From NCBI GenBank assembly GCA_021613375.1, contig CM038706.1, positions 18,915,366 to 18,979,365 on the forward strand: DNA of 64,000 nucleotides, in the 5' to 3' direction. The notes below the pieces were generated by a model. It made no database searches. It saw only the letters and a program-made list of their open reading frames with translations, and was not told where the DNA came from. Each line of letters starts with the position of its first letter. Position 1 is the stretch's first letter. The position numbers and the translations under genes were made by a program. This stretch comes from Megaleporinus macrocephalus (Eukaryota; Chordata; Actinopteri; Characiformes; Anostomidae). Below are positions 45,801 to 57,606 of this stretch, in pieces.

Positions 45801-46578
45801 TGTGATGGGATTACACTTCATCTCTGATGGAGCGTTTTACCATCAGTGCTTTAAAATCGACCCTTCTCTACGGATGACATTCCCTGCATATGAGAGAAAA
45901 AACAACTTTCAGTTCCTTAAAACAACTTAAAGAACACAAACTCTCACTAATACATATCAGAAGAACCTCTGACTAGTTCCAGCAAGCACTGAAGTGTCCT
46001 AAACACATCCGCCATAGTGAAAACAGAGCAGAACTTTTTCCTTTTCTCAGTGATGATTCGCTATCGTAATACACCAAAGCCTGTTTTGCTGTTTGGTACA
46101 TGAGGATGGTCGTAATGATCAATTAGGCAACTCATTATTTCAAGTGAAAGGTTCTGTTGTCTTCCTCATTTTAAGCTACATATGATCATATTTTCTTCCG
46201 TTTTAGTCTCAATTTACAGGTTACTGACATTAAATTATTTTAATCCACATCATTAGTATTATTTTTTTATTGTAAAATGTATTGTATCTGTCAAAATAAT
46301 ACTGTTTAATGTAATTAACTTAAGTGCCATGGGATTTCATACAAGATATTCCATATTTTTAATCAGAATAATGGACTACTCCAGTAGTATGGGGTACCTG
46401 GCACTGTTACAGTTCTTAGAAACAAATGCTTTCACTTTTTTCCCCCCACCACAATGTTGTTGCTCAGTATGTGAGGGAGGGCCAACATCTTTTGTTGATT
46501 GTTGATGTCAAATGAAAGACGTGCAGTTTTCTTAACTAAAAAAAGTTAGTAACTGAGTTAACTGAACATAAACAAATG

Positions 46579-46579
<1 letters not shown>
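42814..46579. other. Non-coding DNA, nothing firm
   Basis: No gene recognised. A-rich stretches near 43260-43350. 44855-45110 contains repeated CTTAAAA words (CCTTAAAAAGGCATAGGAAG) and may be a decayed repeat. 45540-45860 is repeat-free with TTAGCG, TAATTACGCAATTTAAC and TGTCAATCA words typical of conserved regulatory DNA, unproven. Frame 44436-44714 has no domain. Confidence 0.3.

Positions 46580-46648
<69 letters not shown>
46580..46648. repeat. (TA)n microsatellite, about 69 bp
   Basis: Uninterrupted AT tract. Frames with Ile-Tyr repeats on either strand are artefacts. Confidence 0.9.
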
Positions 46649-46651
<3 letters not shown>

Positions 46652-46884
46652 TAAAGTAAAGTGATTCCCATATAGTTTTGAAAGTACCAAATTTTGATTG
46701 ATTTGATGTGATCCTATTTTCTGCAAAAAACTGAGAAGTAGTTTGTGCTGATTTCTCCACAGTATTCTAATTTTTTTGAATTCCTGTTTTCGTGGGTTAT
46801 ATGAGCTGGAAGCCCGAATTATGCAAAAATAAACAAATAAATACCTGATATCATTTAAATTGTGGGCCCTGAATCTATAATCTA

Positions 46885-47440
46885 TGAAAGTTTAACTTTT
46901 TGAATGGAATTATGGAAATGAATTAACTTTTCCATATTATTCTTATTTTCTGGAATGGGTCTGTGTATATATATATATAGATTTAAGTTAACCTGGACAT
47001 TTGATTGTGTTGAAGATAATTTGACAAGGTCAAAGACCTTCTCAATGTCACAGCCATCTAAAAGAGTCAATTCGCTTTGTGCTTGGTGATGTAACGCTCG
47101 CACGCAGCTGCAGGTCTTTTGAAAACCAATGCCATAAAGCTCCCGATGCACAGTTTTTGTGCTGATGTTAAAGCCAGAGGAGGTGTGGAACTCTGCAGTT
47201 ATTGAGTCAGCAGAGGAGCGTATGTGTCTCAGCACTCGGTGACCCCGCTCTGTAACTTTACATGGTCTGTCACTTCATGGCTCAGTTGCTGTGGTTCATA
47301 AACACTTCCACTTTTCAATAATACCACTCACAGTTGATCTCGGTGGGATAACATCTCACAAAGTGACATGCTGCAGCTGTGGCATCCTATTACAGCACCA
47401 CCAGTGAGCTCTTTAGAATGACTCATTCTTTCACAAATGT
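46885..47440 (-). pseudogene. Tc1-like transposase relic, N-terminal HTH region
   Basis: The minus-strand frame 46882-47235 contains SADSITAEFHTSSGFNIST then KTVHRELYGIGFQK, which matches the second helix-turn-helix (paired-like DNA-binding) of Tc1/Tc3-type transposases. Upstream on that strand (47236-47440), words such as GAAAGAATGAGTCATTC and AGTGACAGACCATGTAAAGT continue the family's 5' region. The catalytic DDE part is missing; after QKT the sequence degenerates. The relic sits between two long TA tracts, which replace the expected terminal repeats. Confidence 0.6.
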
Positions 47441-47447
47441 CTGTATG

Positions 47448-47452
<5 letters not shown>

Positions 47453-47519
<67 letters not shown>
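47453..47519. repeat. (TA)n microsatellite, about 67 bp
   Basis: AT tract following GTATGTATGTG at the outer end of the Tc1-like relic. Confidence 0.9.
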
Positions 47520-47522
<3 letters not shown>

Positions 47523-48118
47523 ATGATTAAGAGGTGTGTCCCAGTACTATTGTCCATATGTGTATACTGTATATATAGTATGTATACTGACACTAATTCA
47601 CGATATATATGAGAGAGAGAGAGGGAGAGAGAAAGACAGAGAAAGAGGGAGAGAACACTGATGTTCTCTCCCTCTTTGTTTTTTATCACTTTGTTCTTAA
47701 ACTGAGGAACAGCTCACCAACACTGTGCCAGTGTTTTACTATTAAACATTTCAATTTATGGTTTGGACATAAAAAATATTAACAGTGATAAAAATTTCAG
47801 CGTAAAAAAAAAAAAAAGTGTTTTTAAAAGACGCAGAGGTGGTCTCACAAGCCTAACAGCTCCAGGGGGGAAGAACAACCTTTTTTGTTCCAGATTGATG
47901 GCACAGACATAGTATAAACTGTGCCAGCTCAGCTGTTCTTAGCATGGAAAAAGCTAACGAATCAGCAACCACACCCTCAGGTAATTAATGACTGTGATCC
48001 GGCCTTTTTTTCAGGAACATCAAGGGCTTGATTTCCCGAGTTTAATTCAGCAGAAAATCACTGCAGAACACTGCAGGTAGAGTCACCTTTTGTACGGCGC
48101 GCATGATTACATGCATTC
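47520..48118. other. Non-coding DNA with a GA-rich patch
   Basis: GA-rich sequence at 47610-47655 and an A13-type run near 47805-47818. No gene recognised. Confidence 0.4.
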
Positions 48119-48330
48119 CATTCAAATTTATTTGTGTGTCGCTTTTAACAGCAGACATCGCAAACGCTGAAGCAGCTTTGCAGAAGGCCGAGTCCACGTC
48201 CTTAATAAGCAAGCCGAGGGCGACAGTAGCAGAAAAAGCTTCCTAGGAGGAAAAAAACAGGGGAAGCGAGACTTAGAAGGGGAACCCTTCCTCTTATGGC
48301 TAATAGCAAAACACTTACAATTAGAACTCC
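48119..48330 (-). mobile_element. L2-type LINE 3' end, short copy
   Basis: TTCAAATTTATTTGTGTGTC then GCTTTTAACA is the inverted L2 3' terminus seen at 12318-12350. AAGCAGCTTTGCAGAA, AAGCAAGCCGAGGGCGACAG and AAAAAGCTTCCTAGG follow with the same spacing as in that copy. Only the 3' UTR is present. Confidence 0.6.
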
Positions 48331-49131
48331 GATAAAAGGAATGAGATTAAAGATTTAACAAAGGCACTCAGATCAGAGGAGAGATCAATGGGATAAACCA
48401 GAGGCTAATGTTAGAAATCTTTAAAAGATTATCAGAAAAAGGCTATCAGAAACTTGTCAGACAGAAGAAAAAACAGATCTGGTGGACAAGCAACTGAACC
48501 GTGCGTGCTCCTTCCACAAAGGAGCATTCAGCTGTCAAGTTAGATAAGCATTACAGAATATCAGTACATCCATTGAATCTGATAAATATGAGGTTAGGGG
48601 TTAGAGACATGTTGAAAGTGAAACATTACTGTGAAGTATATCTGATTACTCAGGAAACAAACTACATTACATCTATCCTAACAACACATACGCCTTTCAT
48701 ACACATACAAGCTGATGTGCTAAATATTTGAATGTTTAACAAACTTCTCATGAGATTGAATTAGATTTTTTGATGAGGTTCTCTTGATAAAGCCTGTCCA
48801 AACTCACCTATCACCATGGCAATAAATCCATCATTAGGAGCTGCAATAGTGGAACAGTCAAACTGAGCTTCATGCAACATACATTTTCATGTTCATCTAC
48901 AATAGTTATAATGAAAACACACTTGTGGGAGGTGCATGTATCTGTGAGCTGTATTAAATATACAAACCATTCCATATAAGATGTTCAGTCAGGTGACCTT
49001 ACATAAGAGTGATCTGTCTATGCCCAAGATGTTGGTGGTACATAAAAAAAACAAAGTAATCTTCATTTCGTGACAGTGTTGTGTACTTTTAGGTCACATT
49101 CTGTCTGATTATGTTGATGTTTACATAATCC
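48331..49131. other. Non-coding DNA, nothing recognised
   Basis: AT-rich; the 76-codon frame at 48501-48731 has no known domain. Confidence 0.4.
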
Positions 49132-49495
49132 TGACATGGCCATGTGCGTCTGTCCTTGTCTCCACCCCGCACCTGTTTCGAATCTGCGTCTTCTCCTAAG
49201 TGTTATCAGGTGTTCCATATACAGTATACCCTCTGTTTTCTCCCAGTCCTCATTGTGTATTCATTATTCAGTGTTCATTGTTCTGAGACTGTTAAGTCAG
49301 TGATCATTATTCCATCAGCTTGTTTCCAGTCTGTTGTTTCGTTTAGTGTTTGATTTCCCCCCATTGTCTTTCTTGTAAGTCTGTTTACATTTCTTTGTTT
49401 GCTTTGTTGTGTGGTGCTCCTCATTTTGTTTATTTTCATAAATAAATGAAATAAATAAAAGAAATATGCAAGTCCATCCGCCTCCCACATCCCAT
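49132..49495 (+). mobile_element. Possible solo LTR (gypsy-like) or LINE 3' region
   Basis: The pyrimidine-rich layout TGACATGGCCATGTGCGTCT, CTTGTCTCCACCCCGCACCT, then GTTTGATTTCCCCCCATTGT, then AATAAATGAAATAAATAAAA and CATCCGCCTCCCACATC resembles fish gypsy-type LTRs. There is no clean TG..CA border or target duplication, so the assignment is weak. Confidence 0.35.
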
Positions 49496-49535
49496 ATGTT
49501 TTACATGTAGCATGAGAGATAAGTGAGTGTGATAT

Positions 49536-49618
49536 TTATACAATGATTTGCACATCACTGTATACTGGTTTCACTCACATTTTGCACAGTGTCTTGACTT
49601 TTTTGGAAACAAGGTTGT
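49536..49618 (-). mobile_element. ACAACCCC-type MITE, terminal fragment
   Basis: Read on the minus strand: ACAACCTTGTTTCCAAAAAA, GTCAAGACACTGTGCAAAAT and GCAAATCATTGTAT. This is the same terminus as the element at 55046 (ACAACCCCAGTTCCAAAGAA). Only about 80 bp remain. Confidence 0.55.
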
Positions 49619-49621
49619 GCA

Positions 49622-50150
49622 TACACTACCGCTAAAAGTTTAGGATCACTTTAGAATTTCATTTCATGCAATTTTCATGCAATTCACAAACAATATTGTC
49701 CATTTCACAATTAATTTAAGTGTATCAGATGATTTTAAAAGAATAAAAATGTTTGTATTAAAGCCTATTTTTGTATAGAGACTTATATTTAGCATATAGT
49801 CCTATTCTCAGCAATTCTCAGTCCTCTGTCTAAATCTCCTGGTACGGCCGCCAATCCAAGTTAAGGATGTTATTGGGCTAATTGGTTGTTAGGACACTCT
49901 TGCTCAATTGTGATGCACAGCTGAAAAACATTCTACTAATAAATGAGCATAAAAGGGAGAACAACATTCTAGGTTAGTTTAGTATCTGAAGCATCAGCAG
50001 TTGATGGCTTGCTGACCGACTCAAAATGACCAGAAAGAAACAACTTTCTTTAGAGACCCGTCAGTCCATTGTTGTGTTAAGGAAGGAAGATACTCCATTG
50101 AAAACAAGAACATTTTACTGTGATCCCAAACTTTTGAGCGGTACTGTATA
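49622..50150 (+). mobile_element. Internally deleted Tc1-like transposon
   Basis: Terminal inverted repeats: left CACTACCGCTAAAAGTTTAG then GATCACTTT; right, reverse-complemented, CAGTACCGCTCAAAAGTTTG then GGATCACAGT. Both are bordered by TA, the Tc1/mariner target. Near the right side, ATG 50026 opens MTRKKQLSLETRQSIVVLRK, the start of a Tc1 transposase N-terminal helix-turn-helix. The protein is cut after about 25 codons, where the sequence jumps to the right terminal region. The rest of the transposase is deleted, so it is a non-autonomous derivative of about 530 bp. Confidence 0.75.
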
Positions 50151-52387
50151 CGCATATTCATGTTCTATTCAGTGTTTGAGGGGGCACTGGGGAGACTGTA
50201 CTGTTAGACGTTCAACAGAACGGCCCTTCATGAGAATGTATGAAGGTGCCAAGGAAACAGAGGAGCTGACCGCTGTTGATGGACACTGAAACTGCCTACA
50301 TCCACACAAACTGGCAGCGCGCTATGACGCTAAACACCTAAAGCTGCTTTAAACACATATATGCTCTCACACAGCATGCCAGCGGAGGGGATTTAAAGCA
50401 CGGATGGATGAGGAAAGAGCCAAAACTCCTCTTTACAGCACTAAGCACATCAGGTAACCTCCTTAAGACACAACCTCTTTTTACTCCTATCCTCCCAGGC
50501 CATTTACCTAATCTCACACTTACAAAAGTGGGCTAAGTGTAGGTTATTAAAACATGCAAACATACACACACAGCCACATAATATTTCCTTAATTAATAAG
50601 GGTCTCGACCTACATGCACTCCCCTAGAGATGCAATAAAAACTAACTATCCTTTGCCCCCCTGCTTCTCTCTCACACATACACCGCACTTCTCTGTGTGC
50701 AGCACTAATGCCTGTGTAGTTACAGCTAAGTCATGAAGGGATAGACAATGACCAATGACTCATTGACCTTCTGCTAGAATGCTCATATCGATACTCATAC
50801 TCTTCTTATCCACACAAAAAGAAAAACCTTGAAAAACTATATCGATAAAAAGCAAAGCTCTAAGTGTTCTGAACTCTTAACAGCAGGGGCATCAATACAT
50901 GCTTATGGGGGAGGGGTATGGCTGGTCAAGGCAAATACTTTTAATGGACCCCAGAGTTTGGTCATCGTGAACTTTTATGGTAGCAACGGTTCAAAAAGAA
51001 AAAAAAGAAGAAAACTGATCTAAAAATAGCTATTGGCTCAAACTGGTACATAGTAGGTCTGTCTCTTCGTAGTGAAGCACAAAGTTGGCATGACTTAAAC
51101 ACTATATCTATCCACTTACCACAGGCTCAGATCAAGCAAAGGTACTGAAGCCCAGGAGTGCTTTCCCCTATTTCTTAGATACGCTCCGAAGTCTTAAATA
51201 TATTACACAGATTAAAGATCAGTCCAGTCCTTTTGTTCTGTAGGCAAGTTTAATAAGGTAGGTGACAGTACGTAGGTGACAGTACGTATGGACATAGCGA
51301 CAAATAATTTCTCAGTTAGATTCGATTCAGTTTTAATTTTAACTGAAGGCTCAAACGATTCTCTCTTGCTTTCTTCTTGATCTAACCTATATCAGATCAG
51401 CTTCTTGTCGGTTTCCTTCAGCTTCTTTTGTTCCCACATATAAATAATAAATCAATGTTTGAACTCGAATGAACAAGAGCTCAGGGAAATAATGAGAGAT
51501 CAATCAATCTTTTCATCTTACTGGCCTTGGACGAAGCTGCCACCTCTTAATTTAGCTCTACAGGTTGAGGAACTGAGGGTTATGATCAACACTAAGCCAT
51601 TTTCAATGCCATTAACTTTATATTAACATTAAAAGGATATAAACAACACAATTCTTTCCAAAATACTGATGAGCAATATAAAAAACAAAGCATATATTGT
51701 AATTTGTATCTGTCCGTCATTACTCGCACTTCAAATTCTTGAACTAGTTGTCTTGTCAGCTAATGAGCTAATGTTAGCCTAATCAGTTTTCTTTGCCTCA
51801 TGTAAACCCAAAATTAGCTTAGCTAACAAAAGGGTTGCCAACTTGTTTGTTGGATAGACATTTGGAGGGATACAAGGTTGAGCCAGTAGGGTATGGTTTT
51901 TTTTGGTTTCTACACATTACATCCACAAACAAGCTTTTTAAATTATTACACATTTACATCATTACTGCGAAGACAATATAATGCACCTCAGCATTCAAAC
52001 TTCTTTCATCTGAAAACTATCTATCGATCCATTAAGACCCTTAAGCCCTGGGAAAAGCTTCAGCTATTAAGTCAGTATAGCACTAACAAGCTAAACCACA
52101 ACATTTACCACAAAGATTTCTATCTATTCAGCGTAAACTCCATCACTCCATTTACAGATGGAAATTAGAAAGACAATTACAAAACATCTTCCACAGAGAA
52201 ACAACAAATGATGTTTTAAAAGAAAAACTGGGCGCACTGTGGCAATAGCTTGAGATTCCGAACTAGAATTCCAACTTTAAGGTGCATTTTATTACAAGCT
52301 TTTGTTTCTAAAGTTTCTAAAGTTTTAGTTTTCTGCATAATTTAAACTTTACATTTGTCCTTTACATTGAGTCAAAGCTCCTTGATG
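50151..52387. other. Non-coding DNA, nothing recognised
   Basis: A direct repeat of TAGGTGACAGTACG occurs at about 51259-51288. Frames at 50829-51023 and 51893-52168 have no known domain. No transposon hallmark found. Confidence 0.4.
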
Positions 52388-52516
52388 ATTGGACCAATTG
52401 TATCGCTCTAAAAGCGATCCTTTTCATTTACTTACATTGAAAGTAAAGAGTGTATTTGTCCTCTACTGTAAAGACATACTTTTGGAGATGCTTGTTTTCC
52501 ACTGGACAGTGATGAT
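52388..52516 (-). mobile_element. TIR-bearing MITE, CTGTCCAA family, truncated copy 3
   Basis: On the minus strand the terminus reads ATCATCACTGTCCAGTGGAA, followed by AACAAGCATCTCCAAAA, TTTACAGTAGAGGACAAA and TACACTCTTTACTTTC. The order matches 1943-2030 of copy 1. The other end is lost beyond TTGGTCCAAT, so only about half remains. Confidence 0.7.
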
Positions 52517-54867
52517 AGTTAAGTTGCTGAACCAGGTGGTTTGTGACTTCTTCATTCATTTTTTCACCTCCGACATTTAGGATTCAGGCAGCTTAGAAAC
52601 TCTCATAACAAACTGAGTCTTGTCACTCATGAATGCATGCAGTGCTTAGAACACATACAGGAGGCTTAGTAAAAGAATACATGAGGTGCTCGAGTCTATG
52701 TACTAATTAAAATCATAAAGAAAATAAACTGCCATGCTTCTAGAGAGCACGACTTTATTACCATACATATAGGGTCTTTAAGAGTGATAATGGAGGCTGA
52801 CATTTTAAAATGAAAACAAATGTCGAAGCTGTCAGCGGAGCTTCTAGCCAATGAGGATTAACCTCTGTCCTCATCAAGCCGTTTCTCTGCTTGTACAGCT
52901 CGTGAAGAGCAACTGCAGCCACTGGCTCTGAATTGTACAGAAGCCTCATACACGAGAGATTATAACACCGTATGTCATAGTGACACACGGATGGTGCCAA
53001 GAAAACAAACCGCCATGCACTGTAGCCAGACACGATCACTCTCCGTCCAAGAAGAGTGCAGTCTTGTAGCACAGCAGAGGCAGCGCTCTTCACTTCTTAC
53101 CAGTATAGAAGGAACATTGTAAGTTCCAGCACCAAATTTTCCTTTATTCACAAAAAGTTGATTTCAGGAATGTGAAGCAACAGCAATGTTAACTCTCGAT
53201 TTGCTTTTATTTATATTAGTTTGCTGCTGTATGTGGATTCTTGTGGGAGCAGGCAGCGAGCTTCAGCCACCTCCGCATTAACTCTTCCTTTCATTGGCTG
53301 CCTCTGACTGATGACAGACTCAATACTACAGTTACTCACTATCGCCTCTTGAGGAACAAAATGGTATTACGAGACAGGGTGGGCCGGGGCTAACTTCAGT
53401 AGATATCTCAGCAACACAATATATAAACTTCAATACTGTTATTCACATTCTGTATGAATGACTGGCCTAGGACTCCCACACAACTCTCTGAAATTAATTA
53501 GGTTCGCCTAAACACATTCCTGTAATGTAACAGTATCAATAAAATAAGAAATAAAGTTTGCTGTATAATGTAAACATTGTTCAAGTTCACTAACCAGTTC
53601 ATACAGTTCACTGTACGTACATATATCTGCTTATGCAGCCTACAGCAGTTAACATACATCAGGTCATATATCAGTCTTAAAGATACACTAAAAGAGAGTA
53701 AATAGAGGTCATACAATAGACAAGTAAAACTTAATTCTATAGCTTTTGATACATAAGCACACAAGTGTCATGGAAGCACCTCAGAAATTAAATAAAATAA
53801 GGAAAAGATGAGACAACTGTAGGATTTGGGTCCTTAAATGTAATGCTTGGGGCAGCTGGGATTTTCAGATGATGTAAAAAGATTTTGATATAACAGCAAC
53901 ACAATACATTGTTTTTAAAAAGTAACTAACATTTATTTATATCATTATTTAAAATAGATTAGTGATTAAAGAACAAAAATCAATATCAATGTTTTTACAT
54001 TAGGATCAATACTTAAACTGTATTGACTGTGCACCACAGTATCGATCAGCCCATGTTTAAGTTATAGGGCCGAGGGATGAGTATAATGAGAGTAGCTTGT
54101 GGCTCTGGTTGCTGAGAGGGCCTCTCTGCTTCCTCTTGCAGCTCCGCTTCCAAAAGCAGCCCAGCACAGCACTTCCCAAAATGTCAGCATGTCAGAGGCG
54201 GCTTTGATAAAGGCTATGCCGGCCATGTTGTGCTGCGTCCTGTTGTGTGCGTTTTTTTTTCCCTTTTATTTTTTTTAAACCATTAAATGTCATCTTTGAA
54301 AGGCAAAAAAGAGCATGCATGATTTTTAATATCTACCTTGACACCGCCTTGATGTCGGGATCACTTTGAAGCAGGCGGAGGGGCAGCACAGTTATGGCTG
54401 CCGTCGCCCTGTGCTACTTCCTCTCATCAGCGGGGTGTTTAAACGTGCCGGCTGCTTGTTCAACAACCCTTCTCTGCTCCATGCGTGCTGCTCTAGTCAA
54501 AAAAAGCAGACGCCTGACGTTACGCCCTCTCTTTTCTCCACTAGATGCTGCCTTATTTGCTCTTCTACCTTCCTAAGGAAGGCACACTGTCAAGCCTGGG
54601 GAAACTTTTCCACAAGCTGTTGTGTTGAGTGATGGCTGCAGCCTGCCACACAGACTTGCCCCTGGCTTGCTCATTTAAACTGAATCGTACTGCCACTGAC
54701 AAACATACTACATATAGCGCATTTAGTGAAAGCATCGGGGACGCGCAATCTATACGCATGCATGAAAACCTGTACACAAATACACACAGTTTCTGTATGA
54801 AATGTTATGACAAGCAGATCAACACAACCTTACTAAGTAGCTTCTAAGATACTCGCGTAAGACCAAC
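52517..54867. other. Non-coding DNA, nothing firm
   Basis: No gene recognised. The 111-codon minus-strand frame at 52758-53093 and the overlapping frames at 54366-54847 show no domains. T-rich runs near 54249-54280. Confidence 0.4.
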
Positions 54868-55045
54868 AACAATGCATAGCCATGCAATCTTCATAGACAA
54901 ATACTGGCAGTCGTAGGCGGGTTGTACTGAAGAGCAGACTTTAAAAGGGGTATTGGCATAGGATGTCACTCTTTCCTCAAGTCAGTTAAGTAAAATTTCT
55001 GCCATGCTAGATCTGCCCCAGTTAACTGTAAGTGCTATTATTGTA

Positions 55046-55449
55046 CAACCCCAGTTCCAAAGAAGTAGGTGGTGCTGTGTAAAATGTAAATGAAGACAGA
55101 ATGAAATGGTTTGATTTCTCATAGACTATATATTTTCCTCACAACAGAGCACAGAACACCTATAAGATGGTGAAAGTGAGACATTTTAACACTTCATGAA
55201 ATTATAACTCATTCAGAACTTGATGGCAACAACGCACCTCAAAAAAGTTGGGACAGGGGCAACAAAAGGCCAGAAAAGTATGTGATACTAATAAAATCAA
55301 TCAATCAATCAATCAACCTTTATTTAATCTCGGAATTAAAAAAAAACAGTTGGAGGAACATCACCAGGTACTATAAAAAGAGCATTGAAAAAGTCAAAGA
55401 TGGATAAAGATTCACCAATCTGCAAAAAAAATGCGTTTTACACAGCGTT
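55046..55449 (+). mobile_element. ACAACCCC-type MITE inserted in the Tc1 relic
   Basis: Begins ACAACCCCAGTTCCAAAGAA, then AAAAAGTTGGGACAGGGGCA and ACAAAAGGCCAGAAAAGTAT, then CTATAAAAAGAGCATTGAAA and GATTCACCAATCTGCAAA. This is a common teleost non-autonomous element by my recollection, and its first 80 bp recur inverted at 49536-49618. The bordering sequence resumes Tc1-family order on both sides; TA at the edges would fit a TA target, but the right border is approximate. Confidence 0.6.
55291..55340 (-). repeat. Tiny LINE 3'-tail fragment with (TCAA)n
   Basis: On the minus strand: GATTAAATAAAGGTTGATTG followed by more ATTG units, the classic end of RTE/L2-type LINEs with a (TTGA)n tail. Only about 40-50 bp, inside the MITE. 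It could also be a chance microsatellite. Confidence 0.4.
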
Positions 55450-55765
55450 TATAGAAATGGGAGTATCAACAACTCAGCAGTATCAACAACTCAGCCACTT
55501 AGTGTTAGACCACACAAGCTCTCAGAGCAGGGGCGGCAAGTGCTAAGACACATAACTCGCCTATCTTCTGACTACAAAGTCCCAAACTGCTGCTAGAAAC
55601 AACATCAGCATGAAATGGGTTTCAATGGCTGAGCAGCTGCACAAGCCTAAGATCACTATGTGCAATGCCAAGCAGCAACTGGAGTGGTGTAAAGCACCTT
55701 GTCACTGAGCTCTACAGCCGTGAAAACATTTTCTTCCCAGTGATGAATCATGCTTCGCTCTATAA

Positions 55766-57561
55766 CAAGCTCAGCAAGCTCCATGGCCAAGAACAGGGTG
55801 ACCGTATTTTGAAAAAATGTGTGAGCAGCATGGGCAGACTGTAGAAAACAAATATCAACATGAAAGCAGAAAGGAATTCTATACATTTCATGCAATTTAC
55901 AAATCCTGGCCAGACGCATTTTATAGGTCCCGGAAAGAGGACATCCTGGAAAAAGAGGACAAAGGTCATCCTACCAACAAGATCAATTGATTGCTCAAAC
56001 TATACAGCATATATTATGATGAATATCACCTTTCTTTCTATTTCCGAAGCACATTATATAGCAGCTATTATTCTTTCCAAACCTCTTCTTCCTGGCACAG
56101 TTTGTAATGAATCTGTATTTCTTCAATGAAGTGTGTTTTTATTGTCTGGCCTTTATTAAAACTTTATTATTTGATAAATAATGGGTATATTACTTGTTTA
56201 CTTTTCGTGATTTAGTGGTAATACCACACAAACACGTTACTTACAGCAGACTCTAATGCAAACAGCAACAATTAAACAACTTACGGAGCATATTTACATT
56301 GACAGCCATGCTCGCGTGAGTGGGGATTTTCACTCATTAATATTCATTTCCTGCTAATAACTTCAAGGTATTACAGCAATGACAGAGCATGTGCATGCTG
56401 AAGTTGCGCTAATGCTCTCGCACGCTGATTTTGCTCAAATGGTGAATTGCAATGATGCCTCAGCCTCACTTTCTTCTGCTGTTCAATGTATGTGATTTAT
56501 ACTCTAATGCTCTACCATAGGTTATAATAACAGGCTATTTATATTAAACCAATAAGGAAAAGGCCCCAAGTTGGGCTCTTAAGTTCCACTCCGTGGAGAT
56601 GCTTTTCCCCCAGTGTTTCCTGCCATTAGCACCTCTTTAACCAAAGGCTAAAACAGCTGCTAGTGGGAGTGAAATATTCCACACAGAGTGCAGAATTCTA
56701 GCAGTGTCTCACACTTACACTGAGCCCTGAGGGTGTATAATCCTTCAGAGGTCTGTACACAAGATCTATTTCTTTTTTTTTTTCATAGGTATTACAGATT
56801 TCTGCACTGCCACATGCATCTACATTTAGAAATACAGCATGTTCCTTTTTCAGTACGGTTTAGCATGGTCTGGAATACGATTAGCATGTGTGTGTAACCC
56901 AGTATCATGGCAATTATACAAGTGCCATATTTCTTGGTCATCAAAAAGGTACCCGTTTCATCATGTTTTCAACCCTATTATGTGTAATAGTCACAGTAGC
57001 TTTGCAAACTGTTCTGATTGGATTTGTGGACAAGAAGGGTGATCCAACCACGGGCTTGATAAATGAGCACTCTGATCGTTTTGGCAGGGCTCAAAGCACT
57101 TCGTGGTGCAACCTCAGTGTGGGTGACCTAGGCTCGTTTCCCAAGCGGGCGCTCCCTACTGCAACAAAAACTCGTGGAATGCTTACTATATTAATCAAGC
57201 TTATGGGGTTGTGTGCATTTTCACGGATTAGCTCCACAGCAGCAGCAGTGGGGGTTGCTATGGAATCAACCCCACGTCTCCCACGGCAGGATGAACTCCA
57301 TATCATGATGATAACTTCACTTGGCCAGAGTAAATGCCAAGATTTCACACGCTTCTGTCTGACCTAAAAAGCTCGAGTACAGCATTTTAACCTCGGCCGA
57401 TGGGCTGAATGCTTTAAACAAGAAGCAACATAACAAGGCATGAATGTAATGAAATTATATTCCTAATCAATTTGGACTGTCCCTATTGCTCCATTTACCA
57501 AGAACAAATAACTGAGTTATGAGTATCGTTTATAGCCCAGCAACAAAAACAAATGTGAAAA

Positions 57562-57563
<2 letters not shown>
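55766..57563. other. Non-coding DNA, nothing firm
   Basis: A 159-codon plus-strand frame at 56888-57367 has no domain or codon pattern that I recognise, and an 85-codon frame runs opposite to it. 56270-56470 and 57220-57360 are repeat-free and might be conserved sequence. Confidence 0.35.

Positions 57564-57605
<42 letters not shown>
57564..57605. repeat. (TA)n microsatellite
   Basis: About 42 bp of uninterrupted AT. Confidence 0.9.

Positions 57606-57606
<1 letters not shown>

Larger units (their letters stand above)
54868..55765 (+). pseudogene. Passport-like Tc1 relic interrupted by a MITE
   Basis: Part 1 (54868-55045): CCATGCAATCTTCATAGACA, TGTACTGAAGAGC, CATAGGATGTCAC, AATTTCTGCCATGCTAGATC, TGCCCCAGTTAACTGTAAGT. 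Part 2 (from about 55450): CAACAACTCAGC, GACCACACAAGCTCTCAGAG, AAACTGCTGCTAGAAACAAC, GCAATGCCAAGCAGCAACTG, TGATGAATCATGCTTCGCTC. These are consecutive parts of one Tc1-like family, and the second part aligns with 31212-31380. The frame is broken by stops. A 17-bp tandem repeat (AGTATCAACAACTCAGC) lies in part 2. Both termini are missing. Confidence 0.65.

Noticed and set aside
54366..54847. Cluster of short plus- and minus-strand frames
   Set aside because: No domains, mutually overlapping and no splice signals that join them sensibly.
56888..57367. 159-codon plus-strand frame
   Set aside because: No domain, no splice context that I can defend and an opposing 85-codon frame; probably chance openness, though long enough to note.
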